Below, in pieces: positions 21,489-33,004 of a stretch of DNA of 64,000 nt. Numbering within the stretch: position 1 is the first letter of the stretch; each line of letters opens with the position of its first letter. The notes beneath the pieces are model-generated. The model searched no databases. It was not told the origin of the DNA and worked only from the letters and a program-made list of their open reading frames with translations. The stretch covers positions 55,367,380-55,431,379 of the forward strand of contig CM067370.1 in the NCBI GenBank assembly GCA_034401795.1. The letters are read 5' to 3'. The position numbers were made by a program, and so were the translations under genes. This DNA comes from Chaetoderma sp. LZ-2023a (taxonomy: Eukaryota; Mollusca; Caudofoveata; Chaetodermatida; Chaetodermatidae).

Positions 21489-22950
21489 TATTAGCTCACC
21501 TGGCCTGAAAGGCCAAGTGAGCTTATGTCGTGGCGACCATCCGTCCATGCGGCAACTTTTCCTTTGAAATGACGTCTTCTCAAGAACCGCTGGGATGATT
21601 TCAATTATATTTAGCAGGAAGCATCCTTAGGGCATAGGGATCCAAGTTTGTTCAAACGAAGCCGATTGGCCGATTTGGCCGGCGGCCATCTTGGATTTGG
21701 CCGATTTTTAGAAATGTCTAAAAATCTTCTCCGAAACCACTTGAGGGATTGAAGGAAACCTCATGAAATATGATCCAGGGCAAGCGCTCAACCAAGTTTG
21801 TTCAGGTGAACTCGATTGGTCAAATGGTTCGGCGGCCATCTTGGTTGACGTAGATTTAGCGAAAATGACTTTCCCAGAACTGCTGAAGGGATCAGGCCAA
21901 AATTTGGCAGGTATGATTAGGGACTAAGGGCCAGTAAAGTTTGTTCAAGAGAAGTTGATCTGTCAAAAAACATGGCCACCATGGGGGCAATCAAAATATG
22001 GCATGTTTGGTGGGCATATTGGATTTTTTTATTTGATGGACTTTGAGGCCGAAATTGTTTTTATATAGGTCTTTGGGTATTCTGATTTGAAATTTGCAAT
22101 TTTCGAAACTGTCGGATTAATGGTTTGGCGACCGTCTTGGATCATTTTCCCGCCAAAAGCTCCCATACTAAAGGAATGGGAAATTTAAAATGTCTTCTTT
22201 TTGCGAACTACTGGGCCGATTTCAATTATATTTAGCAGAAAGCATCCTTAGGGCATAGAGATTCCATTTTGTTCAAACGAAGCCGATCGGCCAATTTGGC
22301 CATCTTGGATTTCGGCTAATTTTTAGAAATGTCTTTAAAGATCTCCAAAACCGTTTGAGGGATCAATTCAGCGGCCGTCTTGGATGACCTCTTTTTCGCA
22401 AAAACTACTTCCCCAGAATCGCTGAACCGATCAGGCCGAAATTTGTGATATATGATTAAGGACTAAGGGCCATTAAAGTTTGTTCAAGAGAAGTTGATCC
22501 GTCAAAAAAACTGGCCGCGTTAAAATGTCATTAAAAATCTGCTCCAAAACCGCTTGGAGGATCAATTCAAAACACATGAAATGTCATCTAGGGCAAGAGC
22601 TGCACCAAGTTTGTTTCAAGGGAACTTGATTGGCCAAATGGTTTGGTGGCCATCTTGGATAACCTAATTTTTGCCAAAATGAGTCCAGAACCACTGAGCA
22701 GATTGGGCCGAAATTTGGGAGATATGATTAGGCGCTGAGTGCCATTACATTTTTTTCAAGGGAAGGCGCTACGTCAGAAACATGGCTGCAGTGGACCAAT
22801 CAAAATGTAGCATGTTTGGCAGCCATATTGGACTTGCAAAAATGTCCACAAACTCATTTACAAGACTACTCCTAAACCACCCACCAACAATTGTGACAAA
22901 AATGCATAATGCTCCAGGTGAGCAACACAGGCCCCTTGGGCCTCTTGTTA
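21489..22950 (+). mobile_element. Family A element, copy 4
   Basis: Both ends are intact: 5' TTAGCTCACCTGGCCTGAAA with its GGCCAAGTGAGC partner, and 3' CCAGGTGAGC, AGGCCCCTTGGGCCT (6-bp stem, CTT loop) and CTTGTTA. The core is about two ~620-bp higher-order units plus a partial. Complementary-strand frames such as 22769-23107 are repeat shadows. Confidence 0.78.
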
Positions 22951-23283
22951 AAAAATAGGCACCACCACATCGTCTACCAATGTATACAAATTTGCAATTT
23001 TGTTTCATCAATATAAATGTTAAGCACAATATAATTTGACAGCAATCTGTCATAAATATAAGGAGTTCAGGTTTTTGCTCGACTGGCGGAGAAGTAGCTT
23101 TATGCAATGAATATTCAATTCATACATCATCCATGAACAGTAGAAACAATTCTAATGTATTAAAGCAGTGAATACAATGGAATATAATTAATTAATGGAA
23201 CATGCTTTGCTACCAGTCAATGAGTTCTGCAAGAGTCTTAATATTAGCAATGCATTCTGGGTTTGCATAATTCTTTTTAAACA
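22951..23283. other. No gene seen
   Basis: Nothing supported. Confidence 0.4.
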
Positions 23284-23514
23284 TTTAGCACTCTAGTTGG
23301 CTAAAAGCAGCTTCAGCAGTGGTCATTGAAAATACCCATTGGCCATCTAGAATAAGACTATTTTTTAAGATTTACAACTGGAATGACTGGCTTGATAACC
23401 AAGCCAGTCATTCCAGTGGTAAGTTTTCAAAAATAATCCTCTTGGTCTGCCAATGGACAATTTCTATGAGAATATTTAAATTTGAACAAATTTGAGTGTT
23501 AAATAAAGGGTTAA
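23284..23514. mobile_element. Family T MITE
   Basis: The left end is decayed (TTTAGCACTCTAGTTGG) and the right end AAATAAAGGGTTAA is intact. The central stem CTGGAATGACTGGCTTG pairs with CAAGCCAGTCATTCCAG. Confidence 0.78.
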
Positions 23515-24423
23515 TACATCATGTACATGTATATTATGGTATTACAGATGAGATTAGTGTCACATGACCACTCAATGCTATTAATATACAAAGCTCTTTT
23601 GTGTCTAGCCTGATGGTCAATCTACTAGTCACCAAAGAGAACAAATTGCCATATCGACTTGGTCGAATTATTAAAAATAATTGTTATTTACTTGACTTCA
23701 AAACCGCCATTGAAAATTTGTATAGTACAGTATATTGCTTAACATAAATAGGAAATGAAGTTGGCATACCTAAACATAGGGTTAATGTTACACAAAGTGT
23801 GGAAAATTTGATTTGTGCGTTTGGTTAGTTAGAAAATTACATATTCTCTACCTGACAAGTGCTCCGGACAGCGGGTAGCATTGACCTGGTTAGACTCTAG
23901 TAGCCATGGTCTGGCTGCTTACGTGATGAATTCCCTGCAGTAACACGAACAGTGCTGCGCTGTTAAAACTAATTACGAAAGCTTTAAGCAGTACAGTTTT
24001 CCAGGTCATATTAGATCTCAATGTTTGAGACTACGGTAATGAAATAAAAAAATCAATCCATAGACAGCAGAATGGCCTGAGGATGCCAAAGTTTTCTAAT
24101 AGTTCTACAATATGGGACTTAATTGGCACTGTATGATTTTGGAGTATTTCCCTTCATATGACATTGGGGATTCATATGAATAATATATGTCCATTGAAAC
24201 ATTCGTATAGATAAATCAATCTGAAATAATTTGAATATTGCAATTCTGAGAAATGGCCACAGGGTTCGATAAAACCGATCTGAAATGGCCAAGTAATGGT
24301 AATAGCACATTAATTAGATGAATATGGCGACATACCGGTATGAGATTGATATATCACATTGCCATATGACTATGGTGTATTCTTGTTTGTCTTGGATGTT
24401 AGACATTCTGTCAGCCTTATTGT
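23515..24423. other. No gene seen
   Basis: About 900 bp of unassigned AT-rich sequence. Only short open frames on either strand, without recognisable domains. Confidence 0.4.
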
Positions 24424-25120
24424 TATTAGCTCACCTGGCCAGAATGGCCAAGTGAGCTTATGTCATGGCGACCGTCCGTCATCCATCCATCCGTCCATCC
24501 GTCCGTCCTTCCGTCAACTTTTTTCTTTAAATGAGTTCTCAAGAATCACTGGGCCGATTTCAGTTATATTTGGCAGGAAGTATCCGTAGGGCATAGGGAT
24601 CCAAGTTTGCTCAAACGAAGCCAATCGGCCAATTTGGCCGGCGACCATCTAGGATTTTGGCCGATTTTAGGAAATGTCTTTAAAAATCTCTGAAACCGCT
24701 TGGTGGATTGAAGCAAACCCAATGAAATATGATCTAGGGCAAGAGCTGAACCAAGTTTGTTCAAGGGAACTTGATTGATCAAATGGTTCGGCGGCCATTT
24801 TAGTTGACCTAGTTTTAGCAAAAATCACTTCTCCAGAACCGCTGAAGGGATTGGGCCAAAATTTGGGAGATATTATTAGGGACTAAGGGCCATTAAAGTT
24901 TGTTCAAGGGAATTTGATCCGTCAAAAAACATGGCCGTAGTGGGCCAATCAAAATACAGCATGTTTGGCATCCATATTGGATTTTTTTATTTGATGGATT
25001 TTGAGGCTGAAATTGGTTTTATATATGTTTTTGGGTATTCTGATCACAAATTTGCAATTTTCAAAACTGTAGGATAAACGGTTTGGCGGCCATCTTGTAT
25101 CATTTTCCCGCCAAAAGCTC
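24424..25120 (+). mobile_element. Family A element, 3'-truncated
   Basis: The 5' end TTAGCTCACCTGGCC and a CCATCCATCCGTCCATCCGTCC-like tract are intact, followed by one ~620-bp unit. It stops at CCGCCAAAAGCTCC without the 3' hairpin. Confidence 0.72.
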
Positions 25121-25318
25121 CGAGATTTTGTTCATATTAATACGTTAAGTGGTGTTTCTATGTTGGCAAATAGTTTTCATGTATCAATTTCCGGTTTGTA
25201 AAGGAATTTATTTTGACCATGTTAGGTATTTCAAAGCAGAATGACTCGAAATTTGTGAAAGTCAGACTTTAAATTGTACAAATGTACCATGGCAATACTT
25301 TTATGCTTTGCTGGTATA

Positions 25319-25361
25319 GATCATCATCATCATTATCATCATCATCATCATCATCATCAAG
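25319..25361 (+). repeat. (ATC)n microsatellite
   Basis: About 13 ATC/TTATC units. The His-rich open frame at 25274-25456 is its translation. Confidence 0.85.
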
Positions 25362-25489
25362 CAAAGGTCAAGTTGAGACAATGGTTCGTGATATATTCAT
25401 GCACCTGGACAATGAGATTATCAGTGTGTTCTGCTAATCAAATGAATCTAATTTAGTCCAATTACAAAATGGTGGCATTATAGAAATCC

Positions 25490-25709
25490 ATTTCTAGCTA
25501 TTCCCCGCCCATTTTTATCTAAGCTCCTCCCTCTTTCTGCATGTTGGATTGAATTTATATACTTTGAATCCTGAATTCCCAAAATTCCAGTTTCAAGGTA
25601 ACTAACTATACATGTAATCTGTTGAATATTTTGAAACTAATTTGACCATGTGCTGTTGCTGCGTATGACAACAGCAGCACACAGTCCAATTAGTTTCAAA
25701 ATATTCACC
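25490..25709 (-). mobile_element. Family H hairpin with S flank, reversed
   Basis: The S flank appears as its complement first (TAGCTATTCCCCGCCCAT, TAAGCTCCTCCC), then CTGTTGAATATTTTGAAACT and AGTTTCAAAATATTCAC form the hairpin (25619-25709) around TGTGCTGTTGCTGCG. The orientation is opposite to the 21138 copy. Confidence 0.65.
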
Positions 25710-26291
25710 CGAATGTTGATTTAATAGTAAAGACATACAATTCATACACTTGACGAACTGTGCAATGTTCATAGTGAAGCTAGATGTGCCATTCATTATG
25801 CAGTTTGATTGTGACGTCGGCCTACATGTGACGTAATTGATTATGATGTCATATACTTAAGTAACAGATTGGCTCCATCCATTGCGACTTGTCAAGATGA
25901 GGGCTATATATGATCATCAGCTCCGTTGTCTTCTGAATGGTCATAGCGTTGTTGCATTAAATTACCGTAGACATGTATTGACTACATTTGTTTCAGTGGC
26001 AGAGCATAGATGAAAAACATTGTCAATGACATTCTTGGTTGAGTTGTCTGTGCAGATGCATAATTTTACTCGTGATCAAAGTGGCAGTATGCGACTTGGA
26101 TAAACTGTACTACATGAAACTGGGCTCCGATTATACCTTTCAGCATTCCTGTGCCAGAGTATCATGCGAAGTTGTCGGAGTGTATTTCTGAACTCTACAA
26201 TTGAAGGCATGAAATCCGCTTCATCTGTATTCTCACTATGACTGTATATGACATTTCTTTCAATTTGCAGTTTTGTATAGTCATGACAATG
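25710..26291. other. No gene seen
   Basis: GATTATGATGTCATATACTTA and GACGTCGGCCTACATGTGACG recur in related form at 63655-63700, next to another half H hairpin. This suggests a further dispersed repeat flank. Nothing else is supported. Confidence 0.4.
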
Positions 26292-26532
26292 TTAACCCCT
26301 TAGCCCTCAAATGTGTTCAAGAAAGTTTAAATTTTCTCATAGAAAATGTCCATTTGCAGACCAAGAGAAGACTATTTTTGAAGATTTTGCTACGGGAATG
26401 ACTGGGTCGGTTATTAAACCAGTCATTGTAGTCGTAAATTTTCAAATATCATTTTCTCTTGGTCTGCAAATGGACATTTCTCAAGACCACTGCAGAAGCC
26501 ATTTTTGGCTGATATAAGTGTTAAAGGGTTAA
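26292..26532. mobile_element. Family T MITE
   Basis: TTAACCCCTTAGCCC and AGTGTTAAAGGGTTAA are the ends, both with TTAA. The interior has ATGTCCATTTGCAGACCAAG on the left and CTTGGTCTGCAAATGGACAT on the right, an almost exact 20-bp inverted pair. Confidence 0.85.
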
Positions 26533-26779
26533 TGCCTCAGGTAGGGCTATATCTATCTAATGGCCTACCAGTATTACTTTACAGACTATTTGAGCCTCAA
26601 ATAATTAGCTTGTTCATGCAATGCTACACATTCTTTATGGTGTTATAATGTAAAAATAGTCTGCTGTATACCATTGTTAGATTTAAGCATTTGACAAAAT
26701 ATTAACAAAGTTGTGATCCTAGAGTTTTTAGTGTTGAGTGTGGTAGTGGTATCCTTACAAAAAATCATATTATTAACAG

Positions 26780-28165
26780 TATTGTCAGTCTTATTATCAG
26801 TGTGAAACCAGTCTGTTGTCGTACTATTATCAGATCTGGTAAGAAACTGACATTAAATTGTCGGATGATTGCCAGTGTATTGCCAGATCCATGTCAGTCT
26901 ATTGTTAGATGTCTTCCTGTGCACTTATACACTTACAATAAGCTGTAATAGACTAACAACAGACTGGTAATGATATTTCTGAAGCGCGACAGTAAATGTA
27001 CAGACAAAAATTTCCAAAGTCCTACATATATCTTAAAGGAGAAATAGATCTGACAATAGACTGACAATAGATGGGTAACATTTTAACATGTGACAACAGA
27101 CATTTTACACACTGACAATAGTCTGAACATCTGACAATAGGAGGAATTTGGAACGTTTTAGTGTATTGTCAGCTATTTTGTCAGTGCGTTGTCAGAAAGT
27201 TCTTTCTCACTAGTTAGCTGACAATAAAGTGATGATACATATAACAAAACACTCACAATAATCTACCACCTGTTTTACTTTTTATTACCAGTCTAATGTC
27301 AGATTGTTGTCAGTGTGATACCAGCTTCCTACCAGTGTATTGTTATTTGAATGCCAGTCTGGTGTCAGCTTAATGTCAGCCTGTTGCTAGCTATAAATTA
27401 GTTTCTTACCTATCTGTTGTCAGCTGTTTATTACCAGTCTGTTGTTAGCTGTATCATTGTTTCTTGCCACTTTAAACTGGTAATAGACTAACAACACACT
27501 GGCAGTAAACTGACAACAGACTGACAATAAACTGACAGCAAAATGGCGGGAAATGCCCATGAATATTACTGTAGGACAAAGAATGTATCTTGACATTGAG
27601 ATGGCACCTGAAATGCCTTAAAACTACAAGAAAAAAATATCATTTTAATATTCAGTGCTTTTGTATTGGGCACTACAGTAGAAACAAACATTAAAATAAA
27701 TATTCAAAAAGCTGGGTCACTTCAATTATACAGTTTAATAAATTGTGAATTCAAAACAGGTATCACAAGACCAACACCACATATTATCAGCGTTATCATT
27801 ACAATTTATATGTCTATATACCAAACTGATAATGATTGTGCCATTCTTGGGTTACATGGCATGATTATAATTAAATAAACATGATTATAAATATATTTTC
27901 TATATTTTATGCAGAGCTAGAACAGCTTCTGTTGGAATCTTAAAAAAAATGAAGATGGGAGATAGCTTCTTCTTATTTTAGCATGTAGATTTCCCCACAT
28001 GGAGGAGCACCTCTTGGCATTATTGCCAATTCTTTTTTAATTAATGCCAACTTATAGTCGGTCTATTGTTAGTTTATTGCCAGTGTTAATTTTTTATTGT
28101 CAGTTTATTGTCAGTCTGTTGTCACATCTTGCCAGTCTGTTGTCAGTCTATTACCAGAAACACGT
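26780..28165. repeat. 11-bp minisatellite on both strands (G)
   Basis: The sequence can be cut into 11-mers of consensus T(C/G)T(A/G)TTRYCAG over long stretches. For example, 27287-27440 reads TCTAATGTCAG, ATTGTTGTCAG, TGTGATACCAG, CTTCCTACCAG, with phase kept for more than ten units. In other blocks (26935-26970, 27040-27140, 27475-27545) the complement CTGACAACAGA/CTGACAATAAA repeats with the same period. Orientation alternates several times. Positions 27546-28040 are an interruption without units. Confidence 0.75.
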
Positions 28166-28440
28166 TTTCGTAAGGGGACAGTAGAAGATATGCTAGCTGT
28201 TACCAATTCTTTTATTGACATGATAAGCTCATTTCTATTATCACAATATCGTGTTATTAGAATATTTTACAAATAGGTTATTGATCTGAATTGTCCTTGT
28301 TTGAGGTGCTGTTTGTTTACCACATGCTAAATGTAAAACAAATTGTCCTATGTAAATATGCATTCATGTGTCACTCTTTATATGGCAATTTTAGAAGACA
28401 GTTCAGCGTGTCATTGCACTTTAATTGTTATAACAGTTTT

Positions 28441-30194
28441 TGTCTCGCCTGCGAAGCAGGATCAAGACATAGGTAGCACTTTTCCGGCGGCGGCGTAAAC
28501 CTTTAAGTTAAGTTTATATCTCAGCAATGCCTGATTCAATTGGAACCAAACTTGGGTGCATGATAATATATATCAAAAGGAAGCAGCCCGCTGATAAAAA
28601 GGCAATGAGGTCAAGGTTACAGGGGTCAAAGGTTACAGTATATTCTTTGTTAATATTTTACGTTAAGTTTTTGCGTTAAACAAAAGTTATTGCCTTATAT
28701 CTCAGCAATACCTGATCCAATTGGAACCAAACTTGGGTACATGGTGATATACATCAAAAGGAAGCAGCATGCTGATGCAGATATCATGCGGTCAAGGTTA
28801 TGGGGTCAAAGGTCACAGTATAATCTTTGTTAATATTTTACGTTAAGTGTTTGCATTAAACAAAAGTTATTGCGTTATATCTCAGCAATGCCTGATCCAA
28901 TTGGAACCAAATATGGGTACATGGTGATATACATTGATTGGAAGCAGCCCACCGATAAAGCGATTATGACATTAAGGTTATGGGGTCAAAGGTCACAGTA
29001 TAATCTACGATATGATACAAACTCCAAGATGGCTGTCAGCCACCGGTGGCCATCTTGAAAATTGGTTTCCAAATGATAACTCCGTTACCGTTTGTTGGAT
29101 CCCTTTGAAATTTCATAGGGTGGTTGGACTAGGTGTGGAGAAGAAACCTATCGAAATTGGTGATGATCTGAACTCCAAGATGGCCGCCAGCCATGGGCTG
29201 TCATTTTGAGAGTTGGTTTCTGGATTTCATTTATTGGATCACTTCCTACGGTCATTGGAATATGTCTGGTGAAGAAATGTATTAAAATTTACGATAATCC
29301 AAAATCTAATATGGCCACCAGTCAACGGCGGCCATCTTGAAAATTGGTTTCCGGACGATACCGCCTTGACCGTTTAGCGAATCGCTTTGACACTTCATAA
29401 GGATTGCTGGTCTGATGGGGCTGAGGAAGAAATAAATATTTTCTGATAGCTCTCATTCATTGGCTTGTCATCATGGCGGAGTATTATGCGCCGTTTGCAG
29501 AACTCTTGTTCAACATTTTGCGTTTTTCTAAACTTCAGCTTATATTTCAGGTTTTGTTAAGCCTATTGCAACTAAACTTGGCTAGGTGGTTGCCTATACT
29601 ATTAGGAAGCAGCTTGATGATAATGAGGTCACATGGTCAAAGATCAAGGTCAGTGTGACCTTGATACAAAATTCAATGTTTAGTTTTTGCGTTTAACAAA
29701 ACTTCTTAGCTTATCTGTCAGGATTGGTTAATCCTATTGGAACTAAACTTGGATACATTGTTACCTATAATGTTAGGAAGCAGCATGTTGATACTGGAGT
29801 TACAACGTCGAAGGTCAAGGTCATTCTGCCCTCTACAAAACTTTGTTATTCTTCAAAGTTAATTTTTTAGGCTTATCTTATCTGGTTATATTTTGGGACT
29901 GCTTAACCCTAATGGAGCACAACTTTGGTACATGGTTGCTTATGCCAAGAGGATACACGATGATGACATGGAGATCACCAGGTCAAAGGTCAAGGCTATT
30001 CTAATATTGCTATTTGACCTCTGATTTTTCAACCTTAAATTTTTCCATTCCGCAAATCATTTATATTTCAGGTTCGGTTAATCGTATTGGAACTAAACTT
30101 GGATACATGGTTACCTATAATGTTAGGAAGCAGCATGATAACAGGGAGGGCACAAGATCAATGCCACTGTGATAAACACGAGACAGGCGAGACA
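28441..30194 (+). mobile_element. Family C core-repeat element with TGTCTCGCCTG ends
   Basis: TGTCTCGCCTG at 28441-28451 is answered by CAGGCGAGACA at 30184-30194. A CCTGC-GAA-GCAGG hairpin follows at 28448-28460. The core has units of about 175-178 bp marked by TATATCTCAGCAATGCCTGA, CCAATTGGAACCAAACTTGG, AAGGAAGCAGC and GGTCAAGGT (near 28520, 28698 and 28875, and more diverged after 29510). A family D segment sits inside it at about 29005-29508. There is no coding region. Confidence 0.72.
29005..29508 (+). mobile_element. Family D element nested in family C
   Basis: Three D units carry CCAAGATGGC and GGTGGCCATCTTGAAAATTGG. The 3' end CATTGGCTTGTCATCATGGCGG followed by CGCCGTTTGCAGAACTCTTGT is nearly the same as at 20478-20538. 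Beyond it the family C phrase CATTTTGCGTTTTTCTAAAC resumes. Confidence 0.65.
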
Positions 30195-30860
30195 TTTAAT
30201 TCCATGGAATTCTTGTATTTCATATAAGTCTTTAAGACTGCCATTATGTAATCTATCGTCACTTAGACTGTACGACATATGATATTATTTAGTCTCATTT
30301 AAATAGACACTATTATCACTCAAAATTGATGTTAGCCATATATAGCTTTCCATTTGTCGGATCAGTTTGAAACTTTCTAAGCTCATTGTCATTGGAGTAG
30401 ATCTTTTGAAGAAACCTATCAAAATCAATGGGTGACCACTAACCACAATACTGAAATTATCTAAGCCTAGCTGTAAAGCATCCTTGCATCTATATATTGT
30501 CAGTAACAGAAATTGTAAATAATTGGAACTCCCAGTCTGATGAGGTAGTGAGAGCAGTCTGACTGAGGACTGTTACTGGCGCCACCTGTTTCAAATGATT
30601 TTTCCCTCAAGCTATTCCCAAGATAATCAGCAGAACATAAAAGATGCAATGTACAACATTAATGGCCGTTTGTGCATGTCTAGCATCAGTCCTGTCCACT
30701 TGTACACCAGCTATGCCCACATAAGTTTCACTTAGATCAGTTGCAAAATCTGAACCTGCTATAGGGCAGGTTTCGAACAGTGATTGGGGTTAAATAGTGT
30801 AGATTATTTAAAAGTAGCCGATCAAATTGATGTTGTTGAGTTTTTCTTTGCCACACTGAT
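30195..30860. other. No gene seen
   Basis: Possible single D-like fragment near 30340-30440 (GTCGGATCAGTTTGAAACTT, AAGAAACCTATCAAAATC). Otherwise nothing is supported. Confidence 0.4.
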
Positions 30861-31010
30861 AAAAACTGGAGTAAAATTTGAAATCAACGTTGCCTGAGGC
30901 TGTTGCTGTCATAGGCAACAACAGCTTATAGAAACATTGCTTCTTAAGCCAACACCGAAAGACTGGCGTGAGAATTGCGTTTGGTATGGTCGGTCTGTCT
31001 GTCTCTCTGC

Positions 31011-31050
<40 letters not shown>

Positions 31051-31262
31051 CTCCCACCTCCCTCTATCTCTATCACTCCTCTCGCTCTCCCCCCCCCCCC
31101 CCCTGGGTCCATAAAAACTGGAGTAAAATTTGAAATCAACGTTGCCTGAGGCTGTTGCTGTCATAGGCAACAACAGCTTATAGAAACATTGCTTCTTAAG
31201 CCAACACCGAAAGACTGGCATGAGAATTGCGTTTGGTATGGTCGGTCTGTCTGTCTCTCTGC

Positions 31263-31320
<58 letters not shown>

Positions 31321-31369
31321 CTCCCACCTCCCTCTATCTCTATCACTCCTCTCGCTCCCCCCCCTCCCC
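30861..31369 (+). repeat. 252-bp tandem duplication containing (TAG)n
   Basis: The segments starting AAAAACTGGAGTAAAATTTG at 30861 and 31113 are almost identical. They differ by one base (GGCGTGAG/GGCATGAG), by the number of TAG units (about 13 in the first, about 19 in the second) and by the length of the C run. Each contains an imperfect hairpin around GAGGCTGTTGCTGTCATAGG. The poly-Thr, poly-Ser and poly-Leu open frames are microsatellite translations. Confidence 0.85.
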
Positions 31370-31969
31370 CCATCTCTTCCTCCCCTCCCTCTCACCCCAC
31401 CTCTCTCTCACTCTCTTTGCTCTCACTCTATCTCTCTTTCTTTGCTGGTGTGGTTACTTTAAAATTGAGTATCCGGAATTTCAGGATTAAATGCATTAAA
31501 TTTCATCAGTTGCTTCCTCGTTTTCATCATCAGTAAGATTTTTGTCATCTCCATGGAAATTGGCGTCATCATTTGGGTTATGCAAACTGTGTATCTGTGG
31601 TGGGAGCATTTTGGTGTTTTTGCTTTAGAAAACATTGCGAGAATCATTGACTCAGACCCCAAATCCGACTTGAGCTGGGTTCCGGCAAGCCGAGCTCTGT
31701 TTGTCAGCAAACGAAATCCTTAGTTGATCTCAGCTGAAGCCTGCCTTAAGCCACGCATATGTGAGCCACCATGCAACAGGTAATTCTGGCTTACCAGAGC
31801 CAGAGATGTGCAACCGGCCATAAATGTATTATCTATACATCTTATATACATGATGAAATAGGTTTAAAATGTCATTTTAAATTATCTCTGCGCTGTAAAT
31901 TTCTCGTGTATATAACCTATATAAATAATGTATAAGTTTGTATATATTTTACATATGTTCTTGTAAAAA
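31370..31969. other. CT-rich tail and unassigned sequence
   Basis: A CT-rich low-complexity tract runs to about 31442. After it no gene is seen. Confidence 0.45.
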
Positions 31970-32040
31970 AGTTGAGGGCCTCTGGGAAGAACAGTTGTAT
32001 TGCCTCGATAAATAAAGATTTTGTTGTTGTTATTATTATA
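31970..32040 (+). mobile_element. Probable LINE 3' tail
   Basis: GAGGGCCTCTGGGAAGAACAG, GCCTCGATAAATAAAGATTTT and TTGTTGTTATTATTA resemble the 3' end of CR1/L2-type non-LTR elements, which end in AATAAAG plus a simple repeat. No coding region of such an element is joined to it. Confidence 0.4.
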
Positions 32041-33004
32041 TGCCTCTGTACTCAAGTACCTCAACTCCTTTGTTCTATTCTAGGCTTCTAGAATGGATTA
32101 ACTCACTTAATGTCATACAGACTTAGACTGGCACAAGTCTATTGAACTCTGTGATATGCGTAATAGCATACTCCTGCTTCCAACAAGAAACTGATCACCT
32201 AGTATTCAATTTCTGCCATCTTGTGTCAGACATTGTTTAGTGCCAAGAAAAGATTTTCAAACTCTTTTCGGGAGTTTCATGAGTCCACATTTATACAGAA
32301 ATTATCCCCCAGTGGAAGTCTTTGCTTGCTAAGTTATGAATATTTTCTTGTTTTATTGTATTTATCATGTAATTACGTTGTAACATGTGTTACTGGTTTT
32401 CTTGACTCAATTTTGCAAGATTATCATTTATCTTATGATCTCCTTATCATGGATTTTATTGCTATTAACCTTGTTTTACATTCATCTATCCATTTCATTT
32501 GACTGATTGTCTATTTTGCCGCCATTTTTGTTAACAAAGGCTCTGTGTCCTAAATTCACACCCCACTGTATCTCGACAGAATATATCTCTTTCCATTTAC
32601 AGAACAGCTCATAAGTAATTTTGAAATTTGCCAAAACAAAAACGAAAATGTTTTCTTTGACCTAGCCAGGCTGAATGCCTTATTTTGCATTCATTTTGTG
32701 TCTTTAGTAGATGGTTATAGGAGTGGATAAAGTGGAATATACGTCTTCTAGGTGTGATTATGTACATAATAGTGAGTTTGTAGGGAATGTTTGTGTCAGG
32801 CGCCCCACTTGTACACCTTCAAGACGTGTGAGATATGCAAGGGGTGGGCATCTTCGGTTTGGGATGGTTATTTTTATGAATTTTCAGTTCAATCTTGCGT
32901 GTCCTCCGCTGAAAGATGCCATTATGGCTCCTTTTTCAAGAGAATTGAGTATTTTGCGACTGTACTGATGATTTCGTTGGGTAAACGGATTAATTCACCC
33001 ATAA
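32041..33004. other. No gene seen
   Basis: Open frames at 32221-32502 and 32711-33036 have no recognisable domain. Nothing is supported. Confidence 0.4.

Noticed and set aside
12660-22950. CRISPR-like appearance of regularly spaced repeats
   Set aside because: Units are ~150-180 bp with no short repeat/unique spacer alternation, and the genome is clearly animal. They are tandem cores of mobile elements.
30808-31536. Open frames of 195, 115 and 80 codons with poly-Thr, poly-Ser or poly-Val
   Set aside because: They translate (TAG)n and C-rich tracts in the 252-bp duplication; different frames give different homopolymers, and no domain exists.
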